Assembly: GCF_037325665.1 (NCBI RefSeq)
Contig: NC_090253.1
Location: 17,222,199 to 17,286,198, forward strand
Direction of reading: 5' to 3'
DNA from: Littorina saxatilis
Lineage: Eukaryota > Mollusca > Gastropoda > Littorinimorpha > Littorinidae
DNA: 64,000 nt
Part shown: positions 41,449 through 58,633 of the stretch, piece by piece
Numbering within the stretch: the first letter of the stretch is position 1
Layout of the letters: each line of letters begins with the position of its first letter
Made by a program: the position numbers and the translations under genes
The notes under the pieces: model-generated
The model's database searches: none
What the model was told of the DNA's origin: nothing
The model's input: the letters and a program-made list of their open reading frames with translations, nothing else

Positions 41449-42978
41449 TTGTACAGCATGCATTCATTGGTTTCTTCACAGATTTGCGGTTAGGCTTTGC
41501 GCAATACTCATAACGAACAACATATTTATTGGCACGATCGCTAATTGAGCAAATGTGAGTATTATTATAAAATATGTAATCTTTTTATGCATAGGTCATA
41601 AGCACAGGTGTTGACGGCTACAGGGGAGTTAAGGTGAAGAAACTCATTAAAACTAAACAAATTCAGGGATTCCATCTGTTTCGATTCTGTCAGCCTTGAT
41701 AGCATCCTTTTGAAGCGCATGGCGTACTGTCTGATAGCTCAACTCAGCTAAAAATAGCCCTTCCAGGTACGAATCAGATGAAAATATGCATCAACTTCTT
41801 TAGCTGTAGACTGTAACAACCTAGCCAAATGTGCAGTGAGTGTTTTGTACACACGTAGATCGACTTGCACAATGCCTTTGTCTAAAGCACCCTCTCTCAA
41901 CCCCAGTATGAAGGTCTGACCTGATGAGTTAATTCTTGGTCCGATTTCTGTCACCGTTGCTTTCTGTAGTTAAGAATTGAACAGATTCAAATGGCGCTTC
42001 TGTCTGACAGAGAGCTTGCTTACAAAGCAGTCTTTTATACAACAGCAGAGTGCAGGAAAACTTGCAGGGGAAACTTCAGAGTTTTGAACGTATATCAGAG
42101 GTTAACTGTTGCTATCTACCCGGTAGGCTGTTGTGCAGTGATCCTAATTGGGTGACATATCCCCCCCTTGCTTCAATGATTGTAAAGCAGATCAATTCTT
42201 TCGTTTTGAGTGGGCTTCTCCAGCTTTAGCACTATCGTCAGGTTGTAATATAGGGCATGTTGACTTGCAGCACTCACCGTCTTCAATCAACGAAACATTC
42301 CGGACAGTTTGCCCACAATAACCTTAGGGGTATTTATCATAAGCAAGTACTGTACTTAATTGGCCTTCGCGTGTCTGTCTGCCACATTGCATTGGAATGT
42401 GTTCATCATCAGGCCACGGAGGCAGAAAAGTCCATATCGTTCACAGGAAAGTCGATGTGTGTGCATTGAAGATCATATTATGATTGCTACATTGTATTTA
42501 TTTATACACCTGAAACATACTTTCTCCATAATTTTTTTTTTTTTTTACATTTCTTTTGGAGAATGATTTACCCAAAGGGTGTGTAAAAGTAGCTGTAAAA
42601 GGTAAGAAAATACTTAAAAATAATGTTTTTCAGATCCAACGCTGCAGTTCAGAATGATCAACTGTATATTTTACATTTTGGTGGGATTAGTGTTAGAAAT
42701 GAGTCATATTTGGAATTATATATCTGTGCAATCTAAGCCTAATATTGTGTAGACCAAATTAAGTACTGTTTGTAGAAATGTGGTGATGTTTAGTCCATGT
42801 TGTCATGTGTGTAAACTCAAAGAAATGTCTTCTGCAAGTTGGATGAATGAGCAATAATCTTGCAGCCTTTGTTTATTGAGATTGTTTACATTTAAGTTTT
42901 GATTCATTCCAGTGCTTTATGATTTCAGCAAAAAGATGTCCATGTTTTTTTCTATATAATTGGACAATTAACATTCAG
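41449..42978. other. Stretch without supported genes
   Basis: No coding region, RNA gene or repeat with clear ends recognised. Confidence 0.5.
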
Positions 42979-42990
42979 GTCATTTTATGA

Positions 42991-43356
42991 ACCCCCCGCG
43001 GGTTAGGGGGAAGAATTTACCCGATGCTCCTCAGCATGTCGTAAGAGGCGACAAACGGATTCTGTTTCTCTTTTTACCCTTGTTAAGTGTTTCTTGTACA
43101 GAATATAGGCAATTTTTGTAAAGATTTTAGTCAAGCAGTATGTAAGAAATGTTAAGTCCTTTGTACTGGAAACTTGCATTCTCCCAGTAAGGTAATACAT
43201 TGTACTACGTTGCAAGCCCCTGGAGCAAATTTTTGATTAGTGCTTTTGTGAACAAGAAACAATTGACAAGTGGCTCTATCCCATCTCCCCCCTTTCCCCG
43301 TCGCGATATAAATTTCGTGGTTGAAAACGACGTTAAACACCAAATAAAGAAAGAAA
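42991..43356 (+). mobile_element. SINE-like element, AAATAAAG tail (copy B), complete
   Basis: 366 bp, flanked by the 12-bp target duplication GTCATTTTATGA at 42979-42990 and 43357-43368, which fixes both ends. It begins ACCCCCCGCGGG and ends (AAAG)n. No tRNA A or B box is obvious in the head. The duplication shows retroposition. Confidence 0.9.
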
Positions 43357-43626
43357 GTCATTTTATGAGACATCTTGTACTGAGGCCTAATGCATGCACT
43401 TGTTAACATTTGCTGGAGAGGCAATTGTCCATTACGGTATACAATGAAGTAGCGCTGACTGCAACAAACATTGCTTTTCATGCAAGACAATAGCCAATTC
43501 TTTCCTTTTCTATTACATTGTACTGTATTTTTGTTTGTAAATATCAGAGTGAAATGTTTTGAGGGGCATTGGTATTGAGTGCATTTGATGATTTCCTCTG
43601 ATTTTACAAATGGACACAAAAGAATT

Positions 43627-44019
43627 GCCCCTGCGGGTTAGGGGGAGTCCCATATTGGTTGGGACGAGAAAGAATTTACCCGATGCTCCCCAGCATGTCG
43701 TAAGAGGCGACTAACGGATTCTGTTTCTCCTTTTACCCTTGTTAAGTGTTTCTTGTATAGAATATAGTCAATTTTTGTAAAGATTTTAGTCAAGCAGTAT
43801 GTAAGAAATGTTAAGTCCTTTGTACTGGAAACTTGCATTCTCCCAGTAAGGTCATATATTGTACTACGTTGCAAGCCCCTGGAGCAAATTTTTGATTAGT
43901 GCTTTTGTGAACAAGAAACAATTGACAAGTGGCTCTATCCCATCTCCCCCCTTTCCCCGTCGCGATATAACCTTCGTGGTTGAAAACGACGTTAAACACC
44001 AAATAAAGAAAGAAAGAAA
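43627..44019 (+). mobile_element. SINE-like element, AAATAAAG tail (copy C)
   Basis: Same family as copies A and B, with about 25 extra bases near the head (GTCCCATATTGGTTGGGACG, itself palindromic). It ends in (AAAG)n. No clear target duplication. Confidence 0.85.
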
Positions 44020-44189
44020 CTTGTTTGCTTCAAGCTTTCATTTTGTGTTATTATTACTTATCATTTTGTATGATTAATGCTCTGATTCATAAGTACAATG
44101 ACAAACAGAATAAACAACACAAAAATATGGCTTCGTTTGGGTTTTATTTCTTATACATGTAACATTACATACTAACACTGAACAGATTG

Positions 44190-44365
44190 ACTTACAGTGG
44201 TAGTGGCTGCGTTGTCTTAATGACAAACAGAATTGTGTTGAACTAGGAAACTACAGTGGTAGTGGCTGCGTTGTCTTAATGACAAACAGAATTGTGTTGA
44301 ACTAGGAAACTACAGTGGTAGTGGCTGCGTTGTCTTAATGACAGAATTGTGTTGAACTAGGAAAC
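44190..44365 (+). repeat. Three tandem copies of a 57-bp unit
   Basis: Units carry TACAGTGGTAGTGGCTGCGT and GTTGAACTAGGAAAC. The third unit lacks a few bases. It directly abuts the next MITE. Confidence 0.9.
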
Positions 44366-44367
44366 TA

Positions 44368-44546
44368 CAGGGGAAACCCCCTTTTAAGATCCGACGATTT
44401 AAGACTCCCTCCTTTAATTAAAAGACCAATGCTTTTCCAGATGTTCTGTTCGTAATCAACTGTAGCTTTACCTACATTTTAAGATTCCCTCCTTTTTAAG
44501 ATCTAATTTTATCATAATTTTATTTCTTCAAAGGGAGGGTCCACTT
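44368..44546. mobile_element. Diverged TTAAGACC-family MITE
   Basis: Starts CAGGGGAAACCCCCTTTTAA after TA, has the internal TTAAGACTCCCTCC repeats, and ends GGGAGGGTCCACT. A further fragment with the same motifs is at 44728-44820. Confidence 0.6.
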
Positions 44547-45374
44547 TATCACAAACATTTTCAAATACTTTGTTTTCAATTTTAATACAATTTTAAGATA
44601 CCATGCTTCGAGAGTAGATAAAACGACAGTTGAAAATGAACACTAGTCTTATCTGGTACAGAAATACCTAATTGCCGAATCTCATCCTTGCCCTATACTT
44701 ACAAAAGAAAAGTACTACTAACACCCATTTTAAGAACCCCCAATTCAAGACTCCATCTCTTTTAAGATCCGATTTTCTCAAATTTTGTTAGGTCTAAAAA
44801 TTCAAACTCCTAAGTACCGAAAGACTTTCCAACATTACAGTATGATCATTCAACTTATTCCACAATACTGTTATTTCGGCCAAATGAAGCTGTACTGCAG
44901 GTCGACAATATCCCTTTAAGTTGTTGATTATTTGAAGTGTAAGTGCTATTTGGCAGTACATGTACATGCACTACAAACTTTTGCATGTTGCATGCATTAT
45001 TATGCTATGACATAAACGCTATATTTTCTACGAAATGTTTATGGCAAACGGAGAGCCTGTTTGACTTTAAAACTATATCATAATATGTATTACACATATT
45101 TTCAAAAACTTTGATTTGAAGTACTGTACATGACTAAATATTTTTTTTAAATGTGCTCGTAATATCCATAGTACTGGTTATCCTCCAGTATTTTTGTGTG
45201 ATACTAAATGTACACATGTTTTTCACCAGAGCCTACAGCTGACTTAACACTGCCAACCTTTAGCCCGCTGTCCAATCAAGGAGGAAACACTGTTGCGCAT
45301 TTTATCAATAAAACAAATGGTGAGTATTCACAATACAATCGCCATGTACAGTTGCAACACAAACATTTGAGGTA

Positions 45375-46675
45375 CAGTGGAACCCCCTTTTTAAGACCCC
45401 CCCCCCCCCTTTTAAGACTCCCTCCCTTTAAGACCCTGTTTTCTCAGACTTTTTGTTCATAACCTCTGTAAGTTTACCCCCATTTTAAGACTTCCTCCAT
45501 TTTAAGACCCTGTTTTCTCAGACTTTTTGTTCATAACCTCTGTAAATTTACCTCCTTTTTAAGACCCTGTTTTCTCAGACTTTTTGTTCATAACCTCTGT
45601 AAATTTACCCCCGTTTTAAGACTCCCTCCTTTTTAAGACCCTGTTTTCTCAGACTTTTTGTTCATAACCTCTGTAAAGTTACCCCCGTTTTAAGACTCCC
45701 TCCTTTTTAAGACCTTGTTTTCTCAGACTTTTTGTTCATAACCTCTGTAAATTTACCCCCATTTTAAGACTCCCTGTTTTCTCAGACTTTTTGTTCGTCA
45801 CCTCTGTAAATTTACCCCCGTTTTAAGACTCCCCGTTTTCTCAGACTTTTTGTTCATAACCTCTGTAAATTTACCCCCGTTTTAAGACTCCCTCCTTTTT
45901 AAGACCTTGTTTTCTCAGACTTTTTGTTCATAACCTCTGTAAATTTACCCCCGTTTTAAGACTCCCTACTTTTTAAGACCTGTTTTTTCAGATGTTTTGT
46001 TCATAACCTCTGTAAATTTACCCCCGTTTTAAGACTCCCTCCTTCTTAAGACCCTGTTTTTGCAGATGTTCTGTTCATAACCTCAGTAAATCTACCCCCG
46101 TTTTAAGACTCCCTCCTTCTTAAGACCCTGTTTTTGCAGATGTTCTGTTCATAACCTCAGTAAATCTACCCCCGTTTTAAGACTCCCTACTTTTTAAGAC
46201 CTGTTTTCTCAGACTTTCTGTTCATAACCTCTGTAAAGTTACCCCCGTTTTAAGACTCCCTCCTTTTTAAGACCTTGTTTTCTCAGATTTTTTGTTCATA
46301 ACCTTTGTAAAATTACCCCCGTTTTAAGACTCCCTCCTTTTTAAGACCTTGTTTTCTCAGATTTTTTGTTCATAACCTTTGTAAATTTACCCCCGTTTTA
46401 AGACTCCCTCCTTTTTAAGACCCTGTTTTCTCAGACTATTTGTTCATAACCTCTGTAAATTTACCCCCGTTTTAAGACTCCCTCCTTTTTAAGACCTTGT
46501 TTTCTCAGATTTTTTGTTCATAACCTCTGTAAATTTACCCCCGTTTTAAGACTCCCTGTTTTCTCAGACTTTTTGTTCATAACCTCTGTAAAGTTACCCC
46601 CGTTTTAAGACTCCCTCCTTTTTAAGACCTGATTTTCTCAGATTTGTGGAGGTCTTAGAAGGGGAGGTTCCACTG
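45375..46675. mobile_element. TTAAGACC-family MITE expanded to 17 internal tandem units
   Basis: 1301 bp bounded by TA with intact ends CAGTGGAACCCCC / GGGGAGGTTCCACTG. Inside are 17 copies of a unit of about 74 bp (landmark TTGTTCATAACCTCTGTAAA), some shortened to about 57 bp by loss of the CTCCTTTTTAAGAC part. Compare the 101-bp minimal element at 34870-34970. No coding sequence. Confidence 0.9.
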
Positions 46676-47370
46676 TACATGTATTTATGGCAACACATAG
46701 CATGGAAAAGGGGGCTGGGAGAAAACAACAAACAGCAATAATTATCCTATTGGTTAGATATGAGTAATATCAATAACACTGCACAATCACAAAAGGACGG
46801 TTGCTGACAACATCTAAATCCACAAAATTGACTTGGCGTAAAACGGTATTCATCACAAATACTAAAATGGTGAAGCCAGCTAGTATCCATTGCAGAACTA
46901 ATAAAGGGCTATGTACATGTACATCAGTAACTTCTAAAATGGCTGTTCCTCATCGAGATGTGTTAGATTGTGAGCAAATATTTTTCAACATGACATCAAA
47001 TGCACAGGGTTACAATCTATTCAACTAGACGAAATAAACACACAGTAAAATGCAACTGATAAAATGCAAATAGACTTACAAGAAAACACAAAAGTAAAAT
47101 GACCTTCTTTCGCACAATACAGCACAGACACAGAAAACAATATCTATATAACATTTAAAGTGATGTTCACACATTTTCAAATACAGATAAGAAAAAAAAA
47201 TGTAACAACCATGGTATTATGATGTAGGCACACTGAAAAGATGACTGTAACAGTACTCAGGTTTGTCAGTAAAAGAAGGGAATAAAAATATAGATAAATA
47301 TATAAATGGATAAATTCTCACCCTCAATAGACAACAATGGACACAAGACCAAAGTCTCAGGAACTAGAAA
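46676..47370. other. Stretch without supported genes
   Basis: AT-rich sequence. No repeat with clear ends or coding region recognised. Confidence 0.5.
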
Positions 47371-47682
47371 ACACGTCCGTAAATACAGCACCCTATACTC
47401 ACGCGGGACCTTCAACATCCAAAAAATTGGATCCGGTCCCCCACGGGAAGAAGAAGACAAGTATGGGACAAGTATGGGAGTCTATTCCCCCAAATTCGAT
47501 TTATTCGAAAATGCACTGTGCTGCTGATCGAACTTTGGACCATGTATTGCTTCAGTTGCAAGATATTGCCATGATTTTCTCCCTCAAGATAATTGTACCG
47601 CTTGAAATTGGCGAAAAATCAGTCAGTCTGGAGTTAATTTTACATGTCACGTAAGTATAGGGTGCTGTATTTACTGGCGTGT
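47371..47682. mobile_element. MITE with inverted repeats of about 32 bp
   Basis: The left arm (47371-47402, with GTAAATACAGCACCCTATAC) is matched inverted at 47650-47682 (GTATAGGGTGCTGTATTTAC). The 312-bp element has a unique interior with no protein similarity I can recognise. Target duplication not identified. Confidence 0.7.
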
Positions 47683-47891
47683 CCAAAATGTTGCTGTGAC
47701 GGACACATTCAAAAGGGCTTCATGCAGCTCTAGCTATTAGTATTACTGTAATTTTGCAAAATGAGTTTGCCCTCTAGCATAACCATGCAAAATTGTGACA
47801 CCCCTGTCCAGAGCCCACACATCTCATTTGAAATCACAATATCCTGTTTGCTGTGGGCCCACCTTACACTGAACAAGAAGAAAATCATGTA

Positions 47892-48499
47892 CAGTCAAAC
47901 CTGTCTTAACGACCACCCAAAGGACCGACCAAAAGTGGTTGTCATAGACAGGTGCATGGTTGGCATGGAAAGTTGAATAATAATAATAATAATAAAACAT
48001 TCTTTTTTAGTGCTGTTCATCGCCGAATGGCAGTCTCATGGCGCTTTACAATAGACATTAAAATTTAACATTTTACATAAAAAGTTTTCTCGTAAGAAAT
48101 TACATACAAGCATTAAAAACAATTCGTAGACAACGACCACTTATAGTTAAAAGATGGAGAAAAAAAACAACCCCACGTAAGATAAGTAATAGACACATAG
48201 TTACACATAAAAAGTCTGACAATAAAACAGAACTCACATAAAAGCGTACAGATCTAAAACAGAACGAAGATGTAACATAGACTGTGGGGCAACAAATTAA
48301 ACAACTAACAACTAGTCAACAAGCAAACTTATCATTCAGCACATTCACTCACAAGTCACATGCACACATTACACCACAGCTTCAATGTCCTAATTACTTT
48401 GTTCTAATATGGAAGAATCTCTCATCTGAAATCCTTTGGAATGGTGGTTGTGGACAGGTGGTTGCTTCCGAGAGGTGGTTGCAAAGGGCAGGTTTGATT
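47892..48499. mobile_element. Tc1/mariner-like MITE split by a LINE-like insertion
   Basis: Bounded by TA, with ends CAGTCAAACCTGTC / GGGCAGGTTTGATTG. The interior from about 47970 to 48425 is foreign: it begins with (ATA)n and TGGCGCTTTACAA read on the minus strand, the tail signature of a CR1/L2-type LINE 3' end. The MITE resumes at about 48428. Confidence 0.65.
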
Positions 48500-50570
48500 G
48501 TATATAAAAGTAAGGAATCAAGAGTAGCGTTATTCAAGGATAAGGTCCATTGTGAGGTAACATTCTTTCATTCAAATGTATCCCCCAAAATCAAGAACTT
48601 TCAATCAGGAGATCGCCATATGTAACGCCATGCCTTTCTCAGAACCTTATATTAATTTGGCGAAGTCGACTCTGCAAAGTTTACTTCAAGGAGCTCGCCG
48701 CACAAAGCTTTGGCACTGAATTTTTGGATTGCGAAGTCAACTTCGGGCTCAACTAATGACAGCCTTAATGGGTATGCTGCATTTACATCTTGCGTGTGGA
48801 AGGAAGACCATGGAAAACCATTGAGTAGTGTATCAACCCACTATGGATGACTTCTGACAACTTGCAAAGAGTCGGTAAGTAAAGTTTAAACCAAACATTA
48901 CATCTCTTCTTTAACTTCAAGAAGCTGAAAAAATACACCAAGGATCTTGAGAATTCTGAAAATTGACAAAACTTTTCTCACAATATCGGCAAATTTGCTG
49001 GAGAATATAAATTCTAGCAACATTCCTGTGGGTTGAAGACGAACAAAGCGACTGTAGAAATCCTTCCTGTATTGTATTAGCTTAAAAAAAAAGTATCATG
49101 TAGAAAATGTGCATATACAAAATGTGTATATGTATAACTAGATGAATAACCGCTTCGCCGGGTACGGCTTCGCCGGGAAGAAGTAGAGCCGAATACCCGG
49201 CTTCGCTGGGGACCCGGCTGTACGACGGCTTCGCCGGCGCACCGTACGAAGGAAGGGAGATAAACGCGCAAAACACTGGAGAAGATAAGGAAGAGTTACT
49301 GGGAATGGATGTACAGAAAAACCAAAATCGGTTCAGCGCTGCGCGCTGAGAGCACGCACGTGTTCAAAATTGTCCACGATTGTGTCCGGGGTCTACCTGA
49401 ATATGCCCACCAAATTTGAAGCAGATCCATCAAGAACTTTGGCCGTGAATCGTGAACACACAGACAGACAGACACACACAAGCCGTATATAGATATAGAT
49501 TCTCTATGCCAATATTTTTAAGGAAATGCCTCACGCTTCATAAAGGTATTTGAACAGCTGAAAGAACACTGTCAACATCTGAACAAAAGTAGAAATTATT
49601 TTTTGATCCAAACATTCTGGAAAATAGTAATCTAAAATGTTGTGTTTCTTTGAAGCACAAAAAAAATCAAACAACATTATCCAAATATGAAATAAGCAAC
49701 TGATCCATTCCAACAAGACAGGTTACAAACGTAATACATTTGACCAATCATAAATACTGTGATAGTATATACTATTCAATCATTCGTTATCAAGGTATTT
49801 AATCATTCTGCATTGACCACAAAGCAAAATTAGTGATCAAATAATCACCAGAACTGTGAAACAACACTTCAGCCATTTCCTTTCCTTGTTAATGATATAT
49901 TCAATACCAAAACACGCACAGCCTGGTGGTGCCCTTACAATCATTTTCTACTGCTGATATGTTCAAGTCACCGAGACAAACTTCATTCTCAAAATTCTTT
50001 GTCACTTCCTCAGGAGACATGCAGAAGAATTAAGTGACAGAATTTTTATGTGATGCCCTTATTCACGGTATGACGTCTTTTGACGTCAGAATGAGAGGCC
50101 AAAAACGAGACGTCTTGATGTTTTTTGTATGTCTTTGAAAAATGTATATCATGGCTTCCTAGTCATAAATGATAAATGCATATTACTAATGTACCACAAC
50201 TCCTGCGCATAATATGGACCCATTCCGGTTTCCCTTTTTTTTCTCCGTTGCTGTCCCTTGAGTTCTATGCGCCTCATTCTAAAAATGAAGGACAAGAAAA
50301 TTATGCCTATACCGAACAATGTCTCTGAACAGTGTCTCAACCTGCAGTCTTTCCATTTCTATGCATGTGATCTCCCATTTATTCCAGATGAGATTAGCAT
50401 TGATGCAATGTTTCATCCAACAGCTTTTGTAAAGGGCTTTTTACACTGTTCAACTTTGCTGCATGCAACTAGTTGTGCACATCCACTGCACAAAACAGTG
50501 GCATTCAACTTTCTGTAGGCTGCTGTTACACACTTGCACAACAATGCAAACTGGTGTACTGAATTGCAGT
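48500..50570. other. Stretch without supported genes, apart from the repeat at 49137-49495
   Basis: No coding similarity. It may include distal 3' UTR of AIP (minus strand), but no polyadenylation signal near the AIP stop was convincing. Confidence 0.45.
49137..49495 (-). repeat. Repeat related to 30083-31081, inverted
   Basis: Shares with 30083-31081, in opposite orientation, the sequences around AATATGCCCACCAAATTTGA and AGCCGTATATAGATA. The left end carries several GGCTTCGCCGGG units. No coding capacity. Confidence 0.7.
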
Positions 50571-50776
50571 ACAGTGGAACCCCCCTTTTTAAGACCCTTC
50601 TATTTAAGACCCCCTTTAAGACTCTGCTTCTCCAGACTTTCTGTTCATAACCTCTGTAGATTTACCTCCGTTTTAAGACTTCCCCCCTTTTAAGACTCTG
50701 CTTCTCCAGACTTTCTGTTCATAACCTCTGTAGATTTACCTCCGTTTTAAGACTCTCTCCTTTTTAAGACCTGATT

Positions 50777-51605
50777 TTTACATTTAGTCAAGTTTTGACT
50801 AAATGTTTTAACATAGAGGGGGGAATCGAGACGAGGGTCGTGGTGTGTGTGTGTGTGTGTGTGTGTGTCTGTGTCTGTGTGTGTGTGTAGAGCGATTCAG
50901 ACTAAACTACTGGACCGATCTTTATGAAATTTGACATGAGAGTTCCTGGGTATGATATCCCCGGACTTTTTTTTTATTTTTTATAAATACCTTTGATGAC
51001 GTCATATCCGGCTTTTTGTAAAAGTTGAGGCGGCACTGTCACACCCTCATTTTTCAATTAAAGTGATTGAAATTTTGGCAAAGCAATCTTCGACGAAGGC
51101 CGGGGTTTGGTATTGCATTTCAGCTTGGTGGCTTAAAAACTAATTAATGACTTTGGTCATTAAAAATCGGAAACTTGTAATTAAAATTATTTTTTTATTA
51201 AACGATCCAAAAACAATTTCATCTTATTCTTCATCTTTTTCTGATTCCAAAAACATATAAATATGTTATATTTGGATTAAAAACAAGCTCTGAAAATTAA
51301 AAATATAAAAATTATGATTAAAATTAAATTTCTGAAATCGTTTTAAAAACTATTTCATCTTATTCCTTGTCGGTTCCTGATTCCAAAAACATATAGATAT
51401 GATATGTTTGGATTAAAAACACGCTCAGAAAGTTAAAACGAAGAGAGGTACAGTAAAGCATGCTATGAAGCACAGCGCAACCGCTGCCGCGCCAAACAGG
51501 CTCGTCACTTTCACTGCCTTTTGCACTAGCGGCGGACTACGTTCAGTTTCATTCTGTGAGTTCCACAGCTTGACTAAATGTAGTAATTTCGCCTTACGCG
51601 ACTTG
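50777..51605 (+). repeat. TTTAGTCAAG hairpin element (copy 2), nested in a MITE
   Basis: Full-length match to 681-1533, with the same hairpin at the left and GCCTTACGCGACTTG at the right. Because the host MITE sequence is known, the junctions are visible to within a few T residues on each side. The target was T-rich; a 2-4 bp duplication cannot be resolved. Confidence 0.8.
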
Positions 51606-51640
51606 TTTCAGATTTGTGGAGGTCTTAAAAGGGGGGTCCC

Positions 51641-52084
51641 CGGGAACACACTACTTCCAATTCAGTAGGGGGGGCGACTATCCTCAACCCGGCGGGTCCC
51701 CAGGTGGCGGGTAGGGGAACGGCCCCCAGATATGGGGGCCAGCTGCGAATATAGAATAAGCAGTCCCGGACCAACTAGCGGTGTCTCTACCAGGACGGGG
51801 TGGGTTGGCAGATGGCACTGACTACCCTATAAATGCCCTACGTGTCCGATGACGGTTACACCATGCGGGTAAGAGCCACATTAAAAGCTCTAGCCCCGGG
51901 GTGGGACCCCCGGTAAGAAATCCCCCATGTGTTCCCAGGGTTAGGTTTTTGAGCCAGGAACTAAGGGCGGGGTAACCCCCGAAAGAAACCTAAGGGCTGA
52001 AGTCAGAGGATCTGGGCCAACAGGCGCACCTTAACCAACCACAGATCCACGCAAAAACGCAAAATGCAGCGAGCGACAAGAAGA
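51641..52084 (+). mobile_element. Short retroelement with LINE-like 5' UTR and 14-bp target duplication
   Basis: 444 bp flanked by AAAAGGGGGGTCCC at 51627-51640 and 52085-52098. It is GC-rich at the start (motifs GTCCCCAGGTGGCGGGTAGG and GGGGGCCAGCTGCGAATAT) and ends in GACAAGAAG plus A residues. The long duplication and A-rich end indicate target-primed reverse transcription. It may be a SINE built from a LINE 5' UTR, or a heavily deleted LINE. Confidence 0.7.
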
Positions 52085-52397
52085 AAAAGGGGGGTCCCTC
52101 TGTATAACCAGGACATGATGCGCACATGCTGAGCTGCATGCAGCAATGTTGAATAGCATAACAAGCCCTTTACAAACTCTCTTTTTTGGTTGCAGTCTCT
52201 GTTTATAGTACTGAGTATCATACTCAACTCAACAAAAGCTCCCAGCACTTCATCTTGAGAGACAAAAAATAGGTATCACAACAAACGTACTATAGCTCTT
52301 ACTCACTGATTTATGCATTCAGTATCACACTGTTTCTTCTCATCACATGAACCTGACTTAAATCATACCAAGCTCTTTAAAAGAGCACATATGTACT

Positions 52398-57967
<5,570 letters not shown>

Positions 57968-58074
57968 GTTTGCTTGTTTACAGCTGAAGCAGAAGGTCCT
58001 TAGAGTTGTGTCCCTTGTTGACTTTTGACTGAATCAGACTTCAACACCCAAGAGTGCCCTCAGCTGGAAAGAAA
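57968..58074. promoter_or_regulatory. Bidirectional promoter region of AIP and DEPDC5
   Basis: Only 107 bp separate the two divergent start codons, so the 5' UTRs must be very short or overlap. There is no TATA box. TTGACTTTTGACT and CAGCTG (twice, at about 57982 and 58061) are the only motifs noticed. Confidence 0.65.
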
Positions 58075-58343
58075 ATGTCTAAAACTTTCAAGTTGTGGGT
58101 CCACAGAAGCAATCCTAGTAAGTGTTTTCTTGCATATGCAGAATGTTGCAGGACACTCAGGCATTGTATGTGTGTAATACTGTGCCCTGATAGTGCAGAC
58201 AGGCAGTTACACCTGATACTCTACTTAACCGACCTTTTACTGCAGGCACAGTCGTACATGTATACTATATTATAGTTCAAGGAGAAAGCAAAGAACTTCT
58301 GATAAACTTCAGTTTTTATGTTTTATGTATTTGTGTGTGTTTG

Positions 58344-58393
<50 letters not shown>

Positions 58394-58633
58394 TGTGTGA
58401 AACTGTGATGCTATAGTTCTGTCAATCACTCTTTGCCGAGGCAAAGACGTTTAAATGTAGTGCAGGCTATTGCTGAAGAACCAGTCAAACACAGGAATGG
58501 AGAAGATGACTGTTGATGACATGAATGACATTGGTGTTCCAGATCAGAAAGATTTGCTCATTACTGCCAAGGATTTTCCAGGAGTGCAGATTGGAGATGT
58601 CCTGGAAATCTACCATCCTGAAGAGGAATTTAG
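58075..58633 (+). CDS. DEPDC5: DEPDC5 (GATOR1 subunit), first two exons, partial
   Basis: Exon 1 is 58075-58117 and exon 2 is 58543-58633, with phases 1 and 2; the rest lies beyond the window. The translation begins MSKTFKLWVHRSNP and continues with KDLLITAKDFPGVQIGDVLE and IYHPEEEFR. This aligns with the vertebrate DEPDC5 N-terminus (KLVIHKK..., [21 protein letters not shown]). An in-phase acceptor at 58495 would add 16 residues; I prefer 58543 because it matches the vertebrate length. DEPDC5, with NPRL2 and NPRL3, is the GTPase-activating complex for Rag GTPases and restrains TORC1 when amino acids are low. A large retrotransposon sits in intron 2. Confidence 0.82.

Larger units (their letters stand above)
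50572..52104. mobile_element. TTAAGACC-family MITE carrying two later insertions
   Basis: The left end TA-CAGTGGAACCCCCC is followed by two internal units (landmark CTGTTCATAACCTCTGTAGA). At about 50777 the MITE is broken by the 830-bp TTTAGTCAAG element. It resumes at TTCAGATTTGTGGAGGTCTT (51607) and is broken again inside its right terminal repeat by a 444-bp retroelement (51641-52084). It ends near TCTGTA at 52104. Confidence 0.8.

Noticed and set aside
45375-46675. CRISPR-like array of regular repeats
   Set aside because: No unique spacers: the whole unit of about 74 bp repeats, and the block is bounded by transposon ends. The genome is eukaryotic.
47306-47654. Possible exons with NIQKIGSGPPREEEDKYGTS-like peptide
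   Set aside because: The frames lie within an element with inverted repeats (47371-47682) and have no recognisable homology.
49082-49276. Small minus-strand proteins around 49.1-49.3 kb
   Set aside because: They are translations of GGCTTCGCCGGG repeat units.
58495-58542. Longer DEPDC5 exon 2 starting at 58495
   Set aside because: In phase and open, but the added 16 residues have no counterpart in vertebrate DEPDC5 and the polypyrimidine tract is poor.
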